64,000 nucleotides of DNA from Rhizobium sp. Root1212 (GCF_001424985.1 NZ_LMDA01000001.1:877599-941598), one strand, 5' to 3'; shown: positions 34,099 to 43,577, counted from the first letter of the stretch. Translations and numbers: made by a program. The notes: a model not told the origin generated them from the letters alone.

Positions 34099-35174
34099 CC
34101 CGCTGCCCTCAAGGGTTCCGCGGCTTCGGACGCGCCGATGAAATCGCCGATATCGGCAAGGCAAAGCTCGGTCACGGAACGGCCCTCGGCCTCGGCGCGG
34201 TACCATTCCATGGTACGGCGCACGGTCTCCGCGAGCCGCCAGCGCGGGATATAACCCAGGTCCTCGCGGGCGCGGGCGCTGTCGAGCACCAGATAGCCGG
34301 CCTCATGCGGTCCCTCGCTGCCATCGCCCAGCCGAACGGCACCGCTGCCGAAATGGCGTTCGGCGAGCTTCAGCACCGTGCCGACCGACGCAGCCTCGGA
34401 GTGGTTCGGGCCGAAATTGTAGCTTTCGACGCCCTCCGGCGCGTCGAACAGCCGTTCGGCAAGTTTCATGTAGCCGCCCAGCGGCTCCAGCACGTGCTGC
34501 CAGGGGCGCACGGCGCGCGGGCGACGCACGTAGAGCGTTTCGCGCGCCTGCCAGGCGCGCACCGCGTCCGGGATCAGCCGGTCCTCGGCCCAGTCGCCGC
34601 CGCCGATGACATTGCCGGCGCGCGCCGTGGCGATGCCGATATTGCGGGCGGCGAAGAAGGAGGTGCGATAGCTCGCCGTGACGATCTCGGCCGCCGCCTT
34701 CGAGGCACTGTAGGGGTCCTGACCGCCGAGCGGATCGGTTTCCATGAAGGCGAGCCCGGTTTCGGGATTGTGATAAACCTTGTCGGTCGTCACCACGACG
34801 ATGGCGCGGATATCTTCCGAGAGCCGGAGCGCATCGAGCAGGTTGACCGTGCCGCTGACATTGGTCTCGTAGGTGCCGGCGGGATCGCGATAACTCGCCC
34901 GAACCAGCGCCTGCGCGGCGAGGTGAAAGACGATCTGCGGCTTGCTGCGCAGCACCTGATGCGTCACGGCCGCACGGTCGCGGATATCGACGATATCGGC
35001 GCCTTCGATCGCGCCGCCCAGGAGCCGGTGCAGCGAGGGCTCCGATTGAGGCGCCAGCGACAGGCCGGAGACCTCGGCGCCGAGCTGTTTCAGCCAGAAG
35101 GCGAGCCAGCTGCCCTTGAAGCCGGTATGACCGGTGATCAATACGCGCTTGCCGCGCCAGAATTCGTTTTTCAT
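34095..35174 (-). CDS. rfbG: CDP-glucose 4,6-dehydratase
   Basis: 359 residues from the ATG at 35174, 5 bp after the rfbF stop. It has the NAD motif GHTGFKGSW (15-23), a TDKVYHN motif with the catalytic Thr-Asp, and YSASK (Y-x3-K). The GFKGSWL variant of the glycine motif and the LSLAPQSEPSL segment are typical of RfbG and distinguish it from RmlB. It converts CDP-glucose to CDP-4-keto-6-deoxyglucose, the branch point for CDP-linked deoxy and branched sugars. Confidence 0.93.
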   Translation of the reverse strand: MKNEFWRGKRVLITGHTGFKGSWLAFWLKQLGAEVSGLSLAPQSEPSLHRLLGGAIEGADIVDIRDRAAVTHQVLRSKPQIVFHLAAQALVRASYRDPAGTYETNVSGTVNLLDALRLSEDIRAIVVVTTDKVYHNPETGLAFMETDPLGGQDPYSASKAAAEIVTASYRTSFFAARNIGIATARAGNVIGGGDWAEDRLIPDAVRAWQARETLYVRRPRAVRPWQHVLEPLGGYMKLAERLFDAPEGVESYNFGPNHSEAASVGTVLKLAERHFGSGAVRLGDGSEGPHEAGYLVLDSARAREDLGYIPRWRLAETVRRTMEWYRAEAEGRSVTELCLADIGDFIGASEAAEPLRAAG

Positions 35175-35179
35175 GGACC

Positions 35180-35950
35180 TCACCAGCATTTCCAGGGCGG
35201 CGCACCGCTCTGCCACAGACTTTCGAGATGATTCTTGTCACGCAACGTATCCATCGGCTGCCAGAAGCCGTCATGGACATAGGCCTGCAATTGCCCTTCC
35301 TGGGCGAGGCTCGTCAGTGGCTCGGCTTCCCAGCTGGTACCGTCACCCTCGATGCGATCGATGCAGCGGGGGGAAAGCACGAAGAAGCCGCCATTGATGA
35401 AACCGCCCTCGCCTTCCGGCTTTTCGACGAAGCCCTGGACCTCGCTGCCATCGAGCTGCAATGCGCCGTAGCGCGCCGGCGGCCGGCAGGCGGTGACCGT
35501 TGCGAGCTTGCCGTGGTCGCGGTGGAAGGCGATGGCACGGCCGATATCCATGCTGCCGACGCCATCGCCGTAGGTGAAGCAGAAGGCGTCATCGTCCTTG
35601 AGGTAGCGGGCGACGCGTTTCAGGCGGCCGCCGGTCATCGAATTCTCGCCGGTATCGACCAGCGTCACCCGCCAGTTTTCGGCGCTCTTGCGGTGGAATT
35701 CGATACTGTTTTCGGCAAAGTCGAAGGTGATATCCGACATGTGCAGGCCGTAATTGGCGAAATATTCCTTGATGACATAGCCCTTGAAGCCGCAGCAGAC
35801 GATGAAGTCGGTGACGCCGTGGGCATAGTACATTTTCATGATGTGCCAGAGGATCGGCCGGCCGCCGATCTCCACCATGGGCTTCGGCCTTAGATGGGTT
35901 TCCTCGGAAATACGCGTGCCAAGCCCGCCGGCCAGGATGACAGCCTTCAT
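35180..35950 (-). CDS. rfbF: Glucose-1-phosphate cytidylyltransferase
   Basis: 256 residues from the ATG at 35950, giving the canonical N-terminus MKAVILAGGLGTRI. It has the family RPKPMVEIGGRPILWHIMK motif, FCFTYGDGV and a WQPMDTLRDK end. It makes CDP-glucose from CTP and glucose-1-phosphate and feeds the overlapping or abutting rfbG gene. The rfbF-rfbG-rfbC-methyltransferase block is one tight operon (gaps of 5 bp or overlaps). Confidence 0.94.
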   Translation of the reverse strand: MKAVILAGGLGTRISEETHLRPKPMVEIGGRPILWHIMKMYYAHGVTDFIVCCGFKGYVIKEYFANYGLHMSDITFDFAENSIEFHRKSAENWRVTLVDTGENSMTGGRLKRVARYLKDDDAFCFTYGDGVGSMDIGRAIAFHRDHGKLATVTACRPPARYGALQLDGSEVQGFVEKPEGEGGFINGGFFVLSPRCIDRIEGDGTSWEAEPLTSLAQEGQLQAYVHDGFWQPMDTLRDKNHLESLWQSGAPPWKCW

Positions 35951-36104
35951 CCGCGCGCCCACCATGATGCCGAACGACGCGCACCGTGCCGGGGCGGCAG
36001 CGGTTTCCTGCGGGTCGTGTGGCGGGCAAAGTCCATGATATCGGGTCCAGTTAAGCTATTCTGGCCGATACCCTACCCTTTGAAACTGTCGTCAAACTGG
36101 AGCT

Positions 36105-36165
36105 AGAGTTTGCCAGGGAAAAGTGGGAACCGGTTTTCCCGAAAAGACAAACGAAAACAAAAGAA
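36105..36165 (-). repeat. Dispersed rhizobial repeat, copy 2
   Basis: The inverted partner of the block at 31771-31830, containing AGTTTGCC, GGGAACCGGTTTTCCCG and GACAAACGAAAACAAAAG. The two copies face each other across the chorismate mutase and CDP-sugar genes. Confidence 0.8.
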
Positions 36166-36166
36166 T

Positions 36167-36207
36167 CTAGAGTATGTCTGGTTCAATCTGAACCTGACAT
36201 ACTCTAG
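36167..36207 (-). terminator. Strong hairpin overlapping the galE stop codon
   Basis: CTAGAGTATGTC pairs exactly with GACATACTCTAG, continued by GGTTCA / TGAACC after one mismatch, around a 3-bp loop. It covers the galE stop codon. It is not followed by a clear T-run. It looks like a dispersed rhizobial palindrome that may serve as a transcript end. Confidence 0.6.
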
Positions 36208-37196
36208 TAGCTGTTCTTGCGCATGAGATGGCGCTCCCAATCGAGCGCGCTTTCGACGATGCCGTCGAGATCGTCGTATTGCGGCACCCAGCCGAGTTCG
36301 GCCTTGGCGAGCGACGGATTGGCGACGATCATGGCGGGATCGCCGGCGCGGCGTTCGGCATAGGTCACCGGGAAATCGACGCCGCTGACCTTCTTGACCG
36401 TTTCCAGCACTTCGAGAACGGAGAAACCGCGGCCGTAGCCGCAATTGGCCGCCAGCGAACCGCCGCCGGCACGCATGCGCTTCAGCGCCATCAGATGCGC
36501 CTGGGCGAGGTCGGTGACGTGGATATAGTCGCGGACGCAGGTTCCGTCCGGCGTCGGATAGTCCGTGCCGAAGACGTTCATCGAGGCGCGTTTGCCGAGC
36601 GCCGTGGCGGAGGCGACCTTGATGAGGTGGGTTGCGACGGCGGAAGACTGGCCGCTGCGGCCCTTCGGGTCGGCACCGGCAACGTTGAAATAGCGCAGTG
36701 CCGTATAGGTGAGATCATGCGCGGCGGAGGTGTCGCGCAGCATGATTTCGGTCATCAGCTTCGACGAACCGTAGGGCGATTCCGGCATCAGCGGCAGGTC
36801 TTCGGTGACCGGCTCCAGCACCTTCGGCGTGCCGTAGACGGCGGCTGTCGAGGAAAAGACGAAATGCGGAATGCCCGCCTCGACGGCGCTGGCGATCAGG
36901 GCGCGGGATTTGACCGTGTTGTTCTCGTAGTATCCGAGCGGATCGGCAACCGATTCCGGTACGACGATCGAGCCGGCGAAATGGATGATCGCGTCGATGT
37001 TGTTTTCGGAGAAGATGCGGCGCATCAACTCGGTATCGGCGATATCGCCCTCGTAGAAACGTGCCTCCGGGGCGATGGCCCAGCGGAACCCCGTCGACAG
37101 GCGATCGATGACCACAGCCTCTTCGCCGGCATCCAGCAAAGCCCAGACCATATGGCTGCCGATATAACCGCCGCCGCCCGTTACCAAAACCGCCAT
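36204..37196 (-). CDS. galE: UDP-glucose 4-epimerase
   Basis: 330 residues of the extended SDR family. It carries TGGGGYIGSHM (6-16), the catalytic Ser/Thr region FSSTAAVYG, YGSSK (Y-x3-K), and the GalE-type RYFNVAGADP and NCGYGRGFSVLEV blocks. It interconverts UDP-glucose and UDP-galactose for surface polysaccharides and galactose metabolism. It lies upstream of the rfbF operon on the same strand but about 250 bp away, with repeats in between, so it is probably separately transcribed. Confidence 0.95.
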   Translation of the reverse strand: MAVLVTGGGGYIGSHMVWALLDAGEEAVVIDRLSTGFRWAIAPEARFYEGDIADTELMRRIFSENNIDAIIHFAGSIVVPESVADPLGYYENNTVKSRALIASAVEAGIPHFVFSSTAAVYGTPKVLEPVTEDLPLMPESPYGSSKLMTEIMLRDTSAAHDLTYTALRYFNVAGADPKGRSGQSSAVATHLIKVASATALGKRASMNVFGTDYPTPDGTCVRDYIHVTDLAQAHLMALKRMRAGGGSLAANCGYGRGFSVLEVLETVKKVSGVDFPVTYAERRAGDPAMIVANPSLAKAELGWVPQYDDLDGIVESALDWERHLMRKNSY

Positions 37197-37285
37197 GTAA
37201 AGCTCCTACCGTCGAATCGCCGGGATAAAAGCCGGTTCAGCCGGCTTTCACAAGATTAATGAAATCTTAAAGGCAAAAATCGCGT

Positions 37286-38452
37286 TCAAAGCGAGGCGAT
37301 ATAGCCGGCCAGCCGATCGGCCGCCACCGAAACCTGCGTTGGATCGCGCAGGAAGCAGGCGCGCATGAACAGCGAGCCGCCTTCGCCGAACGCCGTTCCC
37401 GGAGCGAGGCCGACGCCGGTTTTGTCGACGATGTCGAAACAGGCCTTTCGCGCATCCGCGACGCCGTCGATCTTCAGGAAGGCGTAGATCGCACCGTCGG
37501 GCTTCAGGGTCTCGACTCGATTGGTGGCGATCAGCGCATCGCAGAGCAGTTCGCGCGCGCGTGTCGCCTTGGCGACATTCTCGGCCACGAAACCATCGCC
37601 TTCATCGAGGGCTGCGACCGCGCCCGCCTGAATGAATTGCGCGACGCCGGAGGTGGAATACTGGATCAGGTTTTCCAGCACCTGGCCGATTTCGGCGGGC
37701 GCCACGATCCAGCCCGCCCGCCAGCCAGTCATCGACCAGTTCTTCGAAAAGGAATTGACGAAGAGAATGCGGTCGCCCTCGTCCATGACATCGAGGAACG
37801 ACGGTGCGCGGGCGGCCTGGTAAGAATAGAGCGCGTAAATCTCGTCGGCGATAATCCAGAGACCGTGCTGGCGAGCAAGGCCGAGAATGGCGGCGAGGTC
37901 TTCCTTGGTCGCGGTCCAGCCGGTCGGATTGGAGGGCGAATTGATGAAGAGGGCGCGGGTCTTGGGCGTGATTGCGGCGGCAAGGCGGTCGATCGAGACC
38001 TGCCATTTGCCGCCGGTGAAGTCGAGCGGCACCGAAATCGGCCGCACGCCCGAAAGCTCAGCGGAGGCCGCGAAATTCGGCCAGGCCGGCGACAGATAGA
38101 CCATATCGTCGCCCGGCGCGCTCACCGCCTCAATGGCGAGCTTGATCGCCTGCATGCCAGAGCCGGTGACGTAGAAATTCTCCGCCGACAGGGTTTTGGC
38201 GAAATGGCGCTGGTAATAGCGCGAGAGTGCTTCGCGCAGCGCGGGAATGCCGCGTTGCCAGGTGTAAAAAGTCTCGCCGGCGGCAAGCGATGCCTGCGCG
38301 GCGCGGGTGATGAAATCCGGCGTCGGCAGATCGCCCTCGCCGACCCAGAGCGGAATCAGTCCCTCGCGTCCCCGCGCATAGTTGACCAGCTCGACAATGC
38401 CGCTTTCCGGGGCTGCGAGCGAACGGGGGCTGAGGCTGGCAAGGACGTTCAT
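37286..38452 (-). CDS. PLP-dependent class I/II aminotransferase
   Basis: 388 residues from the ATG at 38452 (the TTG codon 3 bp upstream is less likely). Fold-type I features: NSPSNPTGW, the DEIYALY motif with the PLP-contacting Asp, the Schiff-base lysine in NSFSKNWSMTGWRAGW, and a late Arg in FMRACFLRDP. The VGEGDLPTPDFI start and SKNWSMTGWR motif point to an aspartate- or aromatic/branched-type transaminase. The substrate cannot be assigned. It is monocistronic between galE and mscL. Confidence 0.85.
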   Translation of the reverse strand: MNVLASLSPRSLAAPESGIVELVNYARGREGLIPLWVGEGDLPTPDFITRAAQASLAAGETFYTWQRGIPALREALSRYYQRHFAKTLSAENFYVTGSGMQAIKLAIEAVSAPGDDMVYLSPAWPNFAASAELSGVRPISVPLDFTGGKWQVSIDRLAAAITPKTRALFINSPSNPTGWTATKEDLAAILGLARQHGLWIIADEIYALYSYQAARAPSFLDVMDEGDRILFVNSFSKNWSMTGWRAGWIVAPAEIGQVLENLIQYSTSGVAQFIQAGAVAALDEGDGFVAENVAKATRARELLCDALIATNRVETLKPDGAIYAFLKIDGVADARKACFDIVDKTGVGLAPGTAFGEGGSLFMRACFLRDPTQVSVAADRLAGYIASL

Positions 38453-38632
38453 CAAAAAGCTCCGGCAAGGCTGCGCGCAAAAGCGCGCAAATCACAAAAC
38501 GATGTCGGTTCTAACGGCTTTGATCGCTTGGATCACGCGACAATCGGTGACGCATCGATCGAACTTTGTGATGTTTGCCGCGTCGGCACGCGCATCGTCT
38601 CGACGCCGCGCGTGCCGGTGCGTTTTTCCGTC

Positions 38633-39070
38633 TTAAGCGGCGCGGGTCTTTAGGAGATCGCGGATTTCCGTCAGGAGCTGCACGTCTGCCGGCGGCGGAG
38701 CGGCTTCCGGCACGCCGGCCTTATCCTTGGCTTCCATCGACTTGCGCATGCGGTTCACGCCCTTGATCATCAGGAAGATGATCCAGGCGAGGATCAGGAA
38801 GTTGATGAGAACGGTGATGAAATTGCCATAGGCAAAAACGGCGCCCTGCTCGCGGGCGGCAGCCAGAGAGGTTGCCGTGACATTGGCGCTGAGCGGCAGG
38901 AAATAGTTCGAGAAATCGAAGCCGCCCCCGGTCAGCGCACCGACGATCGGCATCACCAGATCGTTGACGACCGATTCGACGATCTTATTGAAGGCCGCGC
39001 CGATAATGACACCGACCGCTAGGTCCATGACATTGCCGCGCGCGATGAATTCTTTGAATTCGTTCAGCAT
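38633..39070 (-). CDS. mscL: Large-conductance mechanosensitive channel MscL
   Basis: About 145 residues from the ATG at 39070, preceded by GGAGAG; the longer frame adds a non-homologous N-terminus. The N-terminus [27 protein letters not shown] is the conserved amphipathic helix and first transmembrane helix (shown here as its core [15 protein letters not shown]). The second helix is [20 protein letters not shown], followed by a cytoplasmic helix ending TEIRDLLK. It opens under membrane tension to release solutes on osmotic downshock. Confidence 0.96.
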   Translation of the reverse strand: MLNEFKEFIARGNVMDLAVGVIIGAAFNKIVESVVNDLVMPIVGALTGGGFDFSNYFLPLSANVTATSLAAAREQGAVFAYGNFITVLINFLILAWIIFLMIKGVNRMRKSMEAKDKAGVPEAAPPPADVQLLTEIRDLLKTRAA

Positions 39071-39277
39071 CCCGCTCTCCTTGTTCATGCGCGAGCCTCG
39101 CCCCGCTTTCGCAAACCTATCGCGCGTTGCGGGAAAGAAAAGCAAAAACATCGCCATTTTCGCCTGAGAGGCAGCAATCCCCGACAATGTCTCTTGGACT
39201 TAAGGCGAAGACCGCCCTGATTTTCTTCGCAACACTCTTGTCCTATGCTCGACGTTCAAAGTGCAATGAGGAGCAGC

Positions 39278-42200
39278 ATGCTTTCCGGTCCGGTCGTCTT
39301 TGCCGCGGCATTTGCCTATCTGTTGCTGTTGTTTGCCGTGGCAAGCTACGGCGATCGCAAGGCGCGCATCTTCACGCCCGCAGGCCGGGGCCGACCGCTG
39401 GTCTATGCGCTGAGCCTCGCGATCTATTGCACCTCGTGGACCTATTTCGGCGGCATCGGCCTTGCCGCCGAGCGCGGGCTCGAATTCACCGGCATCTATA
39501 TCGGCCCGATCCTGATGTTCACCATCGGCCTGCCGGTGATCCGCCGGATCATCGCGCTTGCCAAAGCCGAAAAACTTACCTCTGTCGCCGATTTCATCGC
39601 CGCGCGCTACGGCAAGAACCCGACGGTCGCAGCCATCGTCGCGCTGATCTCGCTGGTCGGCGCCATCCCCTATATCGCGCTGCAGCTGAAGGCCGTTTCA
39701 AGCTCAGTGGCGGCGATGGTCGATACCAGCACCTACGGCATCGGCTCCGGCCAGAATTTCATCGACCTGCCGCTGCTGGTGACGCTGTTCCTCGCCTGCT
39801 TCGCCATCGTCTTCGGTACGCGCCACACCGATGCGACCGAGCATCAGGACGGCCTGATCCTGGCGATCGCCATGGAATCGCTGGTGAAACTTTTGGCGCT
39901 GGTGACGGCCGGCCTCTACATCATCTTTTTCGTCTTCGACGGCCCGACCGATCTTTGGGCGCGCGCCGTCGAAAACCAGCAGGTGATGTCGGCGCTCAGC
40001 TACGAGACGCCGATGCCGCGCTGGATCATGCTGGTGGCGCTCTCGGCGCTCGCCATCATCCTGTTGCCGCGGCAATTCCATGTGACGGTCGTCGAGAACC
40101 GCACGGCCAACGAACTCCGTGTCGCCGGCATTCTCTTTCCGCTCTATCTGGTGGCGATCAATCTCTTCGTGCTGCCGGTGGCGATTGCCGGCATCCTGAT
40201 TTTCAACGGCGGCGGCGTTTCCGACCTCTATCTCCTGAACCTGCCGATCAAGCTCGACGTGCCGGTCATGACGATGATCACCTTCATCGGCGGCTTTTCG
40301 GCTGCAACCGCCATGGTGATCGTCGCTTCGGTGGCGCTGTCGATCATGATCTCCAACGACATCGTCATGCCGGTGGTGCTGCGGCGTAACCTGACGCGGC
40401 GCGGCGGGGTGCGCGATCTCTCGACCCTGCTTCTCAATGTCCGCCGCATGGCGATTTTCGGCGTGCTGCTGCTGGGGTATGGCTACTATCGATCCGCCGA
40501 TATGAGCGCCGGTCTGGCTTCACTTGGTCTGCTCTCGTTTGCCGCCATCGCCCAGATGGCGCCGGCGTTGTTCGGCGGACTGCTCTGGCATCAGGGCAAT
40601 GCCCGAGGCGCGATTGCCGGCATGACGCTCGGCTTCGTCGTCTGGGCCTATCTGCTCTTCCTGCCGAGCCTCGGCGGTCCGGACAATTCCCATGTCGCGG
40701 CGACCGTGCTCGGTTTCCTCTTTCCGTTCACGGATATCTTCTCCGGTCCGGCCGCCGACCCGCTGGTCAATGCCTCGACCCTCAGCCTGCTCGTCAATAC
40801 CATCGCCTACATGGTCTTTTCTCTCTCGCGCCTGCCGAAACCGATCGAGCGCAGCCAGGCCGGTGTCTTCATCCGCCGCAAGTCGCGCACCGAACGCGCC
40901 TTCCGCGGCCGCAAGACCAAGATCACGGTGCTCGACCTCAAGACGACGATTGCGCGTTATCTCGGCGAGGAGCGCATGTTGCGCTCCTTCCACAGCTATG
41001 AGCGCCAGAACGGCCGATGGCTGGAAGACCACCAGCCGGCCGACATGGCGCTGGTGCATTTTTCCGAACAGTTGCTCGGCAGCGCCATCGGCTCGTCCTC
41101 GGCGCGGCTGGTGCTGTCTCTCGTCTTGCAGCGCATGGACGATACGCCGGTCGATACCGCCTGGCTGCTCGATCAGGCCAGCGAAGCGCTGCAATACAAT
41201 CAGGACATGCTGCAGACGGCGCTTTCGCAGATGGACCAGGGCATCGCCGTCTTCGACAGCTTCAACAACCTGATCATCTGGAACCGGCGTTTTAGGCAGC
41301 TGCTCGACCTGCCGGAAGCCGCCGGTCAGGTCGGTTTTCCGCTGGCCGAGATCATCTCGATGCTGACGGCGCGCGGCGATATCGCCCGCGAAGACGAAAA
41401 GGCGCTGGTCGAAAACTTCCTCACCCTCGACAAGCCCTTCCTGCTGGAGCTTGCCGGCGGGGCGCGCATCATCGAGGTGCGCACCAATGCCATGCCCGAC
41501 AAAGGCATCGTCACCACCTATACCGACATCACCCAGCGCGTCGCTGCCGATATCGCGCTGAAGCAGGCGAACGAGACGCTGGAACTGCGCGTCGCCGAGC
41601 GCACCGGGGAACTGACGCGCGTCAACCGCGAAGTCGCCGAAGCGCGGGCGGCGGCGGAAGAGGCCAATATCGGCAAGACCCGCTTCTTCGCCGCCGCCGG
41701 CCACGACATCCTGCAGCCGCTGAACGCCGCGCGGCTTTATTCCTCGTCGCTGGTCGAACGGCTCGGCGATTCGGAAAACAGCCTGCTGGTCCGAAACATC
41801 GATTCTTCGCTCGAATCGGTGGAAACCATTCTCGGGGCCGTGCTCGATATCTCGCGGCTCGATACCGGTGCGATGAAGCCGCGGCTGCAATCCGTGCCGC
41901 TCGATGATCTGCTTCGGCGCATCGAGACCGATTTTGCCCCGGTGGCCCGCGCCGCCGATCTGAAGCTCACGGTGATGCCGACCTCGCTTTCGGTGCGGAG
42001 CGACCCCAATCTCCTGCGCCGTCTCGTGCAGAACCTCGTGTCCAATGCGATCAAATATACGCCGAAAGGCAAGGTGCTGGTCGGGGTGCGGCGGGAGGGT
42101 GACAATGCCGTCATTCAGGTGCTGGATTCCGGTATCGGCATTCCGGCCTCGAAATTCCGCACGGTGTTCAAGGAATTCGCCCGGCTTGATGAAGGCGCCA

Positions 42201-42769
42201 GGACCGCTTCGGGGCTGGGCCTTGGCCTGTCGATCGTCGATCGCATTTCCCGCGTGCTGAACCACGCCGTCGATCTGCAATCGAAGCAAGGCAAGGGCAC
42301 GCGCTTCCGGGTAGTGATGCCGATCGACAGGACGGCGAAGGCGGTGAAAGGCCCGGCAAGCCCGGCCGCCACGCGTATCGCCGAACCTCTGCACGGGCTT
42401 TCCGTGCTCTGCATCGACAACGAGCCGCGCATTCTCGAAGGCATGATGCTGCTGCTTGAAGGCTGGGGCTGCCGGGTGGAGACGGTGCAATCGCTGGCAG
42501 ACTGGCAGGCCGGCGCAAAGGCGCGGCCGGATGCGATCATCGCCGACTATCACCTCGACAACGCCACCGGCACTGATGCAATCCGCGCGATCCGTGACCA
42601 TTTCGGCGCGGTCTTGCCGGCATTGCTGGTGACGGCGGATCGTTCGCCCGAGGTGCGCGCGACGGCGGAACGCGATGGCATCGCCATCCAGAACAAGCCG
42701 GTACGGCCGGCGGCGCTCAGGGCGTGGTTGACGCAGCTTTCCGTGGCGTTGAAGGCGGCGGCGGAGTAG
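39278..42769 (+). CDS. Hybrid histidine kinase with sodium/solute-symporter sensor domain (CrbS-like)
   Basis: About 1,163 residues. The N-terminal half (about 1-500) is an SSS/SLC5-type symporter domain with about 13 membrane helices (TSWTYFGGIGLA, SVADFIAARYGK). Next come a PAS-like domain (about 625-735), a coiled coil, a HisKA domain with H809 in AAAGHDILQPL, an ATPase domain (NLVSNAIKYTP, DSGIGIP, GLGLGLSIV) and a C-terminal receiver with D1090 in ADYHLD. Kinases with this layout (CrbS) control acetate and short-chain carboxylate use through a LuxR-type partner, matching the adjacent convergent regulator. The ATG at 39278 follows GAGGAG; the ATG at 39245 is the alternative. Confidence 0.9.
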   Translation: MLSGPVVFAAAFAYLLLLFAVASYGDRKARIFTPAGRGRPLVYALSLAIYCTSWTYFGGIGLAAERGLEFTGIYIGPILMFTIGLPVIRRIIALAKAEKLTSVADFIAARYGKNPTVAAIVALISLVGAIPYIALQLKAVSSSVAAMVDTSTYGIGSGQNFIDLPLLVTLFLACFAIVFGTRHTDATEHQDGLILAIAMESLVKLLALVTAGLYIIFFVFDGPTDLWARAVENQQVMSALSYETPMPRWIMLVALSALAIILLPRQFHVTVVENRTANELRVAGILFPLYLVAINLFVLPVAIAGILIFNGGGVSDLYLLNLPIKLDVPVMTMITFIGGFSAATAMVIVASVALSIMISNDIVMPVVLRRNLTRRGGVRDLSTLLLNVRRMAIFGVLLLGYGYYRSADMSAGLASLGLLSFAAIAQMAPALFGGLLWHQGNARGAIAGMTLGFVVWAYLLFLPSLGGPDNSHVAATVLGFLFPFTDIFSGPAADPLVNASTLSLLVNTIAYMVFSLSRLPKPIERSQAGVFIRRKSRTERAFRGRKTKITVLDLKTTIARYLGEERMLRSFHSYERQNGRWLEDHQPADMALVHFSEQLLGSAIGSSSARLVLSLVLQRMDDTPVDTAWLLDQASEALQYNQDMLQTALSQMDQGIAVFDSFNNLIIWNRRFRQLLDLPEAAGQVGFPLAEIISMLTARGDIAREDEKALVENFLTLDKPFLLELAGGARIIEVRTNAMPDKGIVTTYTDITQRVAADIALKQANETLELRVAERTGELTRVNREVAEARAAAEEANIGKTRFFAAAGHDILQPLNAARLYSSSLVERLGDSENSLLVRNIDSSLESVETILGAVLDISRLDTGAMKPRLQSVPLDDLLRRIETDFAPVARAADLKLTVMPTSLSVRSDPNLLRRLVQNLVSNAIKYTPKGKVLVGVRREGDNAVIQVLDSGIGIPASKFRTVFKEFARLDEGARTASGLGLGLSIVDRISRVLNHAVDLQSKQGKGTRFRVVMPIDRTAKAVKGPASPAATRIAEPLHGLSVLCIDNEPRILEGMMLLLEGWGCRVETVQSLADWQAGAKARPDAIIADYHLDNATGTDAIRAIRDHFGAVLPALLVTADRSPEVRATAERDGIAIQNKPVRPAALRAWLTQLSVALKAAAE

Positions 42770-42791
42770 CGCAGCGCCATTTCGCCTTTTG

Positions 42792-42922
42792 CCCCCTTCT
42801 CCCCCGCGGGGAGAAGTGTCGAGCGCATGCGAGGCGATGAGGGGGTGGTGCGGCAAATTCCGAATGCGCGGAAGTCCCCCTCATCCGCCCTCCGGGCACC
42901 TTCTCCCCGCAGGCGGGAAGGG
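42792..42922. repeat. RIME-like intergenic repeat (copy D)
   Basis: This occupies nearly all the gap between the convergent kinase and response-regulator genes. It has two CTTCTCCCC/GGGGAGAAG hairpins and the GATGAGGGGG / CCCCCTCATCCGCCC pair, with a GGCAAATTC spacer as in copy B. It may end both transcripts. Confidence 0.75.
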
Positions 42923-42929
42923 AAGTGCG

Positions 42930-43577
42930 TTACGCAGCAACAGCTGCGATCTTGCCGAGCTGGATCACCGCCTGCGTGCGGCTATCGACGTTGAGCTTCA
43001 GCAAAATCGCCGAGACGTGCGCCTTGATCGTCGCTTCGGAGACGCCGAGTTCATAGGCGATCTGTTTGTTCAGCAGCCCCTCGCCCAGCATGCCGAGCAC
43101 GCGGGATTGCTGCGGCGTCAGGGTCTGCAGCCGCTGGAGCAATTCCGCCACTTCCGGCTCGTGCTCCACGCCGCTTTCGAAGCCCGCGGGGGTGAAGATG
43201 TTGCCAGCCATGACGGTGTCGATGCCCTGGCGGATTTCCTCGAGTCCCGCCGATTTCGACAGGAAGCCGCTCGCTCCCAGTTCCAGCGCCCGCTGGATCG
43301 TCGCATTGTCGTCATGGGCGGAGACCACCATGACCGGCAGGCTCTGGAATTCGGCGCGTAGCGCGATCAGCCCGGAAAGGCCGCTGACGCCGGGCATTGT
43401 GAGGTCGAGCAGCAGAAGGTCGGCATTGGGGTGGTCGATCGCCGCCTGCCGCGCGGCGGTGAAGTCTCCGGCCTCGACGATCTCGGCATTGCCGTCCATG
43501 CCCGTGAGCGCCTGGCGCATGGCGCCGCGAAACAGCGGATGGTCGTCCGCGATGATGATGGTCAATCCCGATGTCAT
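42930..43577 (-). CDS. NarL/LuxR-type response regulator (CrbR-like)
   Basis: 215 residues from the ATG at 43577, preceded by GGGAGGGAG. It has an N-terminal receiver with D11-D12 acidic pocket, phosphoacceptor D58 in LLLLDLTMPG and a conserved Ser/Lys pair (VVSAHDD, SKSAG). The C-terminal LuxR helix-turn-helix runs about 145-205 (TPQQSRVLGMLGEGLLNKQIAYELG core). It converges on the symporter-kinase gene and is the obvious partner. By analogy with CrbR it may activate acetyl-CoA synthetase and related genes, none of which are in this window. Confidence 0.9.
   Translation of the reverse strand: MTSGLTIIIADDHPLFRGAMRQALTGMDGNAEIVEAGDFTAARQAAIDHPNADLLLLDLTMPGVSGLSGLIALRAEFQSLPVMVVSAHDDNATIQRALELGASGFLSKSAGLEEIRQGIDTVMAGNIFTPAGFESGVEHEPEVAELLQRLQTLTPQQSRVLGMLGEGLLNKQIAYELGVSEATIKAHVSAILLKLNVDSRTQAVIQLGKIAAVAA

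Noticed and set aside
40520-42856. 778-codon minus-strand frame opposite the hybrid kinase
   Set aside because: The kinase has full, ordered domains; the antisense frame has no motif.
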